Shown piece after piece: positions 58,759-64,000 of a stretch of 64,000 nucleotides of DNA (the stretch's first letter is position 1; the number at the start of each line of letters is the position of its first letter). The notes below the pieces were generated by a model. It saw only the letters and a list, made by a program, of their open reading frames with translations. It was not told the origin of the DNA and did no database searches. A program made the position numbers and the translations under genes. Source of the DNA: Ostreococcus lucimarinus CCE9901 (lineage: Eukaryota > Chlorophyta > Mamiellophyceae > Mamiellales > Bathycoccaceae); the NCBI RefSeq assembly GCF_000092065.1, contig NC_009364.1, positions 186,001 to 250,000 of the forward strand, given 5' to 3'.

Positions 58759-60055
58759 TTACTTACTGTGGGCAGGATAAAGTATAATGTCGTCAGTCTT
58801 TTGTTCGGTTCGGGTTGGGGTCGGCGTCGGGGACGGGAGCTTTCGCTTCTCTTTCGCCTCAAAAGAAAACTTACCTGAGCGCATTCGTCGCGTTGAGATC
58901 TTCATAAGCCGCAAGCAACCGGTCGCACGTCGCTTGTTCCGCGGATCGGATCCACGCGCGCGGATCGTAGTACTTCTTGTTCGGCTTTTCGGCGCCCTCC
59001 GGGTTGCCAATTTGGCCTTGGAGGTACGCGTTGTTCTTGGCTTCGTAGTTCTTGACGCCATCCCAGAAGCTCCACTGGGTGTCGGTGTCGATGTTCATCT
59101 TGATGACACCGTAGCCAACCGCCTCACGGATTTCTTCGCGGGAAGAACCGGAGCCGCCGTGGAAGACAAAGTACACCGGCTTGTCGCTGTCGCCGCCCGT
59201 CTTTTCCTTGACGAACTTTTGCGCGTTGGCCAAAATCTTCGGCGTGAGCTTGACGTTACCCGGGGAGTAGACGCCGTGCACGTTACCGAACGCCGCAGCG
59301 ATGGAGTAGAAGTCCGGCGCGATCGGTTGGAGCGCTTCGTAGACTTGGTAGATCTCTTCCGGCTTGGAGTAGAGGTCTTCCGGCGCGACGTCCGAGTTGT
59401 CGACGCCGTCCTCCTCGCCGCCGGTGATGCCGATCTCCATCTCGAGGAAGCAGTTGATCTTCTTCATGCGCGCCAAGTACTTCTTGCAGATTTCCAAGTT
59501 CTCCTCGATCGGTTCCTCGCTCAAGTCGAGCATGTGCGACGAGAACAACGGTTCACCGTGCTTGGCAAAGTACGCCTCGTTCGCCTCCAACAAGCCGTCG
59601 AACCACGGGAGCAAGTTTTTCGCGCAGTGGTCGGTGTGCAAAATCACCGGCACGCCGTACAGCGCCGCCAATTCCCGCACCATGACCGCGCCCGCGACGC
59701 ATCCCGCGACCGCGGCCTTCTCATCCGCGTTGCTCGTGCCCTTACCGGCCATGAAGTATCCGCCGCCGTTTGAGAATTGCACGATCATCGGCGCGTTCGC
59801 CTTCTTCGCCGCCTCGAGGCACGCGTTGATCACCGGCGACATCGTGCAGTTCACCGCCGGAATCGCGTATCCGTGATGACGCGCGTGGTTCAGCACGTCG
59901 ATCATGTCCTGTCCCGTGACGACGCCCGTCTTCAGCGTCTTCGGCGGCGCGCTCACCGCCGCGCGCGTCTTCGTCGCGCGTCGCGATCGCGACGCGGTGC
60001 TCCGCGACGTCGTCGTCGCGATTCGCGCGGTGTGCGCGAGCTGGCTCGCGTGCAT
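58759..60055 (-). CDS. Class II fructose-1,6-bisphosphate aldolase, plastid-targeted, with 7-nt last coding exon
   Basis: Exons 58875-60055 and 58759-58765; 395 residues. Cleaves/forms fructose-1,6-bisphosphate in glycolysis and the Calvin cycle. Zinc ligands and motifs: VPVILHTDHCAKN, NVHGVYSPGNV, FVFHGGSGSS, and the DxxW region. A transit-like leader (1-40, HTARIATTTSRSTASRSRRA) suggests the plastid. Without splicing the ORF ends NATNALR-stop, but the stop lies in a strong donor (CAG/GTAAGT). The intron (58766-58874) has branch ACTGAC (58797-58792) and acceptor CCCACAG; splicing changes the end to NALSK. Class II is metal-dependent; land plants use class I in plastids. Confidence 0.92.
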
Positions 60056-60375
60056 GATGAGAGAGGTGTGCGCGCGCGTGTGCGTCTCGGTTCGGTCGTC
60101 GGGCGGTCGAGCGCGGCGATGTGACGACGCGTCGCGCGTCGCGATCGCGTCGCGCGAGCCTTATCCGCGGCGGCGCGGATGACGTCGCGCGTTCGGACAT
60201 TCGGAGTCATAAAGATGGGCGCATTCGCGACTCTTGTGCGGGGATGTTCGGTGATAAATACGATAAATACATCGTGACTGCGCGCGCATACGACCGTGCG
60301 GTCGGTCGCGGTCGGTCGCCGCGAGTCCGAGCGTCGCGCGCGCCGCGCGACGCCGCTCGGCGACGCGCGCGCGCG
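60056..60375. other. Divergent promoter region of aldolase and the J-like gene
   Basis: 320 bp. AT-richer than most gaps at 60210-60280 (a GATAAATACGATAAATACAT stretch with two GATAAATAC copies at 60251 and 60261). This could be a GATA/I-box-like promoter element of light-regulated plant genes; unproven. Confidence 0.4.
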
Positions 60376-60855
60376 ATGGACGATCTCGCGCGGCACCGCG
60401 CGACGCTCGGACTCGCGCGCGACGCGCGTCCGACGCGCGACGAGGTCAAGGCGGCGTTTAAGCGCGCGGCGCGCGCGGCGCATCCCGACGCGGCGGGATG
60501 CGCGGTGAAGTTTCGCGAGGTCGTCGCCGCGCGAGACGCGCTGCTGGGACGAGGGCGATCGCGCGACGCGGCGTACGCGCGCGGAGGGGCGGCGGCGGCG
60601 GCGGCGGCGCGGGGGGGGTCGGGAGGGCGGCAGACGCGGGCGTTCGCGGCGGTGCTGGCGACGCCGTTCTTCGTCGCGGCGATGGTGTCGACGACGCTGC
60701 CGAAATCGAACGAGAGCGGCGCGAACGCGGAGATAGGACGGGTGCACGGATGGATAAACGCGCCGGTGAACGCGTGGTTGAAGGAGGATCGACGCGAGCC
60801 GGGAGATGGGAATCGGGAAAGGTTTTGGAAGACGGGTCGCGTCAACGCGAAGTGA
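60376..60855 (+). CDS. Small J-domain-like membrane protein
   Basis: 159 residues from the ATG at 60376. Residues ~1-60 look like a J domain: LARHRATLGLARDARPTRDE, VKAAFKRAARAAHPDAAGCA with the HPD tripeptide, and KFREVVAARDALLG. A poly-Ala/Gly linker follows, then one membrane helix (AFAAVLATPFFVAAMVSTTL) and an Asp/Arg tail (HGWINAPVNAWLKEDRREPG). Small J proteins of this sort act as membrane-bound co-chaperones (for example in organelle import motors), but the location is not visible. The first 85 residues of the longer frame (60121) are shadow-like. Confidence 0.65.
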   Translation: MDDLARHRATLGLARDARPTRDEVKAAFKRAARAAHPDAAGCAVKFREVVAARDALLGRGRSRDAAYARGGAAAAAAARGGSGGRQTRAFAAVLATPFFVAAMVSTTLPKSNESGANAEIGRVHGWINAPVNAWLKEDRREPGDGNRERFWKTGRVNAK

Positions 60856-60904
60856 CGCGAAGCGCGCCGACGCCGAGGCGCGTATTGTAGCGAGCTTAAC
60901 TGTA

Positions 60905-60909
60905 TGTAA
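60905..60909 (+). terminator. TGTAA poly(A)-signal candidate after the J-like gene
   Basis: 50 nt after the stop codon, inside the tail-to-tail gap with the dehydrogenase gene. Confidence 0.45.
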
Positions 60910-60910
60910 A

Positions 60911-62053
60911 CTAGGTAGTAGTACTAGCGGCAGACACCGAGGCGTCGACGACGACGTTGGCGCCCTCGAGACGTTCGCCCGCGCAAAACTGGCGAAAGTT
61001 TTCCGCGGTGTGCTTGGCGATTTCGTCCAGCGCCTCGTGCGTCAAAAACGCGGTGTGCGGCGTCACGAGTACTTGCGGCATCGAGCCTAAGATCGCCATC
61101 GTCTCGTCCCACACCAACATGCGCTCGTTCGTGTTCATCGAACTGAAATCCTTGAAGAAGAGGCGATTTTCGTTTTCGTACACGTCCAAGCCGAGCGCGG
61201 CGATGCGCCCGGAATACAAACCGTCGATAGCAGCGCGAGCGTCGACGAGCAGACCACGGCTGGTGTTGATGAGGATCGTACCCTCCTTCATCTTCGCTAT
61301 CGTCTCCACGCAAATCATCCCACGCGTCTCCGGCGTGAGCGGAAGGTGGAGCGACACGACGTCGCTCCGCGCCAAGAGCTCGTCGAGCGACACGTAATCG
61401 CCGCAAAAATCGTCCTTCTCGAATTTATCGTACCCGAGCACGCGCATCTGAAATCCATTCTTCAAAATTTCCGCCACACCGCGGCCGATTTTACCCGTTC
61501 CCACGACGCCGACGGTTTTCCCTCGCATCGAACTTCCCACCAAGCCGTCGAGCGTAAAGTTTCCCATGCGCAGCCGGTCGCGCGACGCGCACAAGTGTCG
61601 ATTCAGACTCATCATCATCGCCACCGCGTGCTCGCTGATGCTCAACGGATCGTACGCCGGCACGCGCAGCACGCTGATCCCTCTCTCGCGCGCTCGCTCG
61701 CAGTCCACGTTGTCGAATCCCGCGCAGCGGAGCAATATCAACTTCACCCCGCGCTCCGCGAGGGCGTCCACGACCTCGCCGCGCGCGTCGTCGTCGACGA
61801 ACACGCAGACCGCGTCGTGGCCCTGCGCGAGCGACGCGGTGTCGAGCGATAGACGCGCGCTGCTGTACGTCGCGTTCGGGAGCGCGCGGCGAAGCGTTTC
61901 GTCTTCGTAACGGTGCGCGCTGAAAACAAAGCATCGCGCGTCCGAGGACGCGCGCGCGGCGACGATGACGCTCGAGAGACGTCGCGCACCGCGCGCGCGC
62001 GCGCGGGACGCGCGGGCGGCGATGAGGGGCGCGCGAACGACGGAAGAAGACAT
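60911..62053 (-). CDS. D-isomer-specific 2-hydroxyacid (D-lactate-like) dehydrogenase
   Basis: 380 residues. Transit-like leader ~1-38 (MSSSVVRAPLIAARASRARA). Dinucleotide-binding motif GVVGTGKIGRGVAEILKNG, catalytic Arg in INTSRGLLVDARAAIDGLYS, Glu/Asp in LGLDVYENENRLFF and catalytic His in VLVTPHTAFLTHEALDEIA; YDPLSISEHAVAMMMSLNRH is the LDH-A/D-LDH type block. It should interconvert D-lactate and pyruvate with NADH, plausibly in plastid or mitochondrion during fermentation. Length matches with leader removed (~335). The stop is 56 bp from the convergent J-like gene. Confidence 0.92.
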   Translation of the reverse strand: MSSSVVRAPLIAARASRARARGARRLSSVIVAARASSDARCFVFSAHRYEDETLRRALPNATYSSARLSLDTASLAQGHDAVCVFVDDDARGEVVDALAERGVKLILLRCAGFDNVDCERARERGISVLRVPAYDPLSISEHAVAMMMSLNRHLCASRDRLRMGNFTLDGLVGSSMRGKTVGVVGTGKIGRGVAEILKNGFQMRVLGYDKFEKDDFCGDYVSLDELLARSDVVSLHLPLTPETRGMICVETIAKMKEGTILINTSRGLLVDARAAIDGLYSGRIAALGLDVYENENRLFFKDFSSMNTNERMLVWDETMAILGSMPQVLVTPHTAFLTHEALDEIAKHTAENFRQFCAGERLEGANVVVDASVSAASTTT

Positions 62054-62144
62054 GCCGCCGCCGCGAGGTGAGCTACGTTGTGCGGTTGGATTATTACAGC
62101 CGCGAGTGTGTCTTCGATTCTAAAAGTGCGCGCGCGATCGGCGC

Positions 62145-62866
62145 CTACTCGAACGGTGCGGGAACGGTGTTGGCGTCGGTCTCCTTCTGACGCCGGCGCG
62201 ACCAGCGAGAGACGTCTTCGCCCGCGAGCGTGTCCGTCGCCGCCTGCCCGCGCTCGAACCGCTCGCGGCGCGTCGCCGCCAACTTCTCGTCCGTGTCCAC
62301 AAACTTGCGCATGAGCCAGTGCAACGCGATCGTCGGCGGGTTGCGAATGTTCGGCACCAATCCTCGAACGTTTCGTGCGGGCACCCAATCCGACAACCCG
62401 TTCCCCCAAACCAACGTGTGTTCGTCCACGACGCCGTTCACCCAGCACTGTCGCATCGTGTTCAACGGCGCCGGTCCACGGCACTTACCCACGCGATCGC
62501 GGTAAAACCACACGTTATTATCGTTCGCTGTTTTCGGTCGAAAATTCACGAAACCGTCGTCAGTCGCGCGTTCGTCGTCGTTCGCTTCGTCTCGCCGTCG
62601 CCGTCGACCCTACGCCGCGAGAAGGTCCACCGGTTTCCTCGCTTTCGCGCGCCCGTCGTCGCGCGCGTTCGCGCGCGCGCGCTTCCGCGGTGTCGAACGC
62701 GCGCTCGCGCGTCGCGCGCGGGCGCGGCGCGACGCGCACCGTCCGTCGCGCGAAGATCGTTCCGCGCTTCAAACTTGTACGGCCCGAGCTTGTCTCGCCA
62801 CGACTGCAGGTACTTTCTGCGCGATTCCGTCGCGTCCGTGGGGCTGTCTTCGCCGTAGAAGCTCAT
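62145..62866 (-). CDS. GYF_2-domain protein, two exons
   Basis: Exons 62740-62866 and 62145-62527 give 169 residues. The intron (212 nt) has donor GTGCGC, branch ACTGAC (62564-62559) and acceptor CAG 31 nt later, and keeps the frame. Exon 1 encodes MSFYGEDSPTDATESRRKYL then QSWRDKLGPYKFEARNDL. Exon 2 carries a GYF_2-type domain: NVWFYRDRVGKCRGPAPLNT, MRQCWVNGVVDEHTLVWGNG and LSDWVPARNVRGLVP; the Trp-x-Tyr start, GP and WV(P/A) end are typical. The C-terminal tail is basic helical. GYF_2 domains bind proline-rich peptides or serve in membrane-linked complexes. Function not recognised. Confidence 0.75.
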
Positions 62867-63069
62867 GGTGCGCGCCTGGGGGGGGCGGGCGGGGGCGAGC
62901 GCGTCGGCGCCGCGCGCGCGAGTGCGGACGGGGCGCGCCCGCCGTGAGGGTCTAGGTTTTTTTCGTCTCGAGTCGCGCGAGACGTTTCGCGCGCGCGAGA
63001 CGCCCGCGGGCGCGTGATTTACAAGAGAGCGAGCGCTAATAAATGATGCTAAATGCACGCTCGGTGCGA

Positions 63070-64000
63070 TCAACGCCAGCGCGAGCGGGCGATGTTGAGG
63101 ATGATTTGCGCGACGGCGTCGTACACCACGGGGCGGTAGTGGACGCCGTCGACGGAGCACTCCGCGCCGCACAGGGCGGTGATTTCGCGCGCGCGCACGC
63201 GCACCGCCGGACCGGCGGGGAGGACGATCCTCGTTGACTTTTGGTCGTCTCGTATTTTGGCGTACCGCGCCAGATTCGTGTCGGTAAATTTGACGCGTTT
63301 GTCCTCGGCGACGAGCTTGTCGCGAATCACGAGCGCGGCGTCGATCCACACAATCACCACCTTTGGATGCGCCGCCTCGATCGTGCGCACGCGCGCACCG
63401 AGCGCGGCCATCGTCGTCTTGTACCTAGACACCGATTCGTCGTGCAAAACGTGCCACAGCGCCGTGGATATGACGATCAAATCCGGCGCGTCGCGCTCGC
63501 CGTACGCGTCCAGCGCGTCGACGACGTCCGACGCGTACGGCGCCCACGTAAACGTCGCCTTCGCCCCCCCGACCAAGTCGTGCGCCCAATCGCGATGTTT
63601 CTCCCCATCCTTCGTCGTCAAGCTCACGTCGCTCCACGCATCGCTCGTCGCCGCGACGAATCCCCCGTACGCGTTTCTCGCGCCCGAGTCGCCCAAAAAC
63701 GCCGCGCGCCGCCCTTCGATCAATTTCCCCACCCTGTTCCCCCGCGCCGTCGCCGCCAACCGCCCGAACCCGCACGTCTCCCCCACGTCCTCGCGCATGA
63801 CCCACGCCAGGGCGTTTTCTCGCCCCCTTCGTCCTCTCTTTCCTCCGCGTCCCCGTCCCCGCGTCTCCGCGTCGTCCTCGTCGCCGCACCCCGTCCTCGC
63901 CAGCGTCCACGCGCGCGTCGCGCACGCGCTCGCGCCGCGCGTCCACGTCCCTCGCCACGCGTGCGTCGCGCACCCGTCGACGTCGACCGCGAACGCGCCG
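63070..64000 (-). CDS. CASD1/PC-esterase-like SGNH acyltransferase, C-terminal part
   Basis: The frame is open to the right edge, so the N-terminus lies beyond the window; at least 309 residues are seen. SGNH blocks: the GDS nucleophile in RRAAFLGDSGARNAYGGFVA, TALWHVLHD (block III-like, PDLIVISTALW), and the final DGVHYRPVVYDAVAQIILN with Asp-x-x-His. This is the family of CASD1 sialic acid O-acetyltransferase and plant TBL/PC-esterases. Upstream, in the first ~65 visible residues, Cys and Arg/Gly-rich sequence occurs (GCATHAWRGTWTRGAS). The real start is unknown. Only the soluble SGNH part is visible, so no membrane domain could be checked. Confidence 0.7.
   Translation of the reverse strand, partial: GAFAVDVDGCATHAWRGTWTRGASACATRAWTLARTGCGDEDDAETRGRGRGGKRGRRGRENALAWVMREDVGETCGFGRLAATARGNRVGKLIEGRRAAFLGDSGARNAYGGFVAATSDAWSDVSLTTKDGEKHRDWAHDLVGGAKATFTWAPYASDVVDALDAYGERDAPDLIVISTALWHVLHDESVSRYKTTMAALGARVRTIEAAHPKVVIVWIDAALVIRDKLVAEDKRVKFTDTNLARYAKIRDDQKSTRIVLPAGPAVRVRAREITALCGAECSVDGVHYRPVVYDAVAQIILNIARSRWR

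Noticed and set aside
58498-58878. 126-residue ORF after the F-box gene
   Set aside because: No recognisable domain; overlaps the aldolase 3' exon/intron on the opposite strand.

Overview
The window is nuclear DNA of a tiny, gene-dense green alga, most likely a picoprasinophyte of the Ostreococcus type (Mamiellophyceae). The reasons are: eukaryote-only genes (RNA polymerase II with a heptad CTD, spliceosomal Prp17, 20S proteasome, presenilin, GPI synthesis, Sec7 ARF-GEF); plastid transit-like leaders and plant-type families (FtsHi, BSL phosphatase, DUF760, PEX13 of plant type); very GC- and CpG-rich sequence; intergenic gaps often under 200 bp; few short introns; TGTAA near many 3' ends; and a selenoprotein read through UGA. 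I cannot fix the species without a search.

Layout: 43 protein-coding genes in 64 kb (about one per 1.5 kb), on both strands with no operons. 0-10 kb: partial acyl-CoA-synthetase-like gene, cyclophilin, GNOM/GBF1-type ARF-GEF, FtsHi. 10-18 kb: peptidoglycan-binding-like membrane protein, Prp17, cathepsin-type protease, small membrane protein, proteasome alpha5, DP cell-cycle factor, a possible SAS-6/XRCC4-fold protein. 18-28 kb: BSL phosphatase, coiled-coil protein, DHHC acyltransferase, BRO1 protein, an unknown gene, ETHE1-like persulfide dioxygenase, RPB8. 28-39 kb: HSP90, presenilin, plastid-like membrane protein, thioredoxin h, DUF760, TCAIM-like, ubiquitin protease, PIG-C. 39-50 kb: RPB1, fumarase, MYG1, DUF4258, IQ coiled-coil, selenoprotein Sep15 with its SECIS. 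50-64 kb: ER J-thioredoxin protein, PEX13, AMBRA1-like WD40, RING-H2, F-box/LRR/zinc protein, class II aldolase, J-like membrane protein, D-lactate dehydrogenase-like, GYF protein, partial CASD1-like gene.

The genes are mostly single-copy housekeeping functions without a shared pathway. One local theme is ER redox folding: the selenoprotein SELENOF/Sep15 (49706-50221) is followed directly by a secretory J-domain/thioredoxin protein. The most informative observations are the UGA-selenocysteine gene plus a canonical SECIS stem-loop, and a consistent intron grammar (donor mostly GTRCG, branch ACTGAC 25-35 nt before the acceptor) seen in all eleven introns that I could place. That grammar also reveals two hidden 5' exons of DP and a seven-nucleotide last coding exon of the aldolase. 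No mobile element, CRISPR array, rRNA or tRNA gene was recognised.
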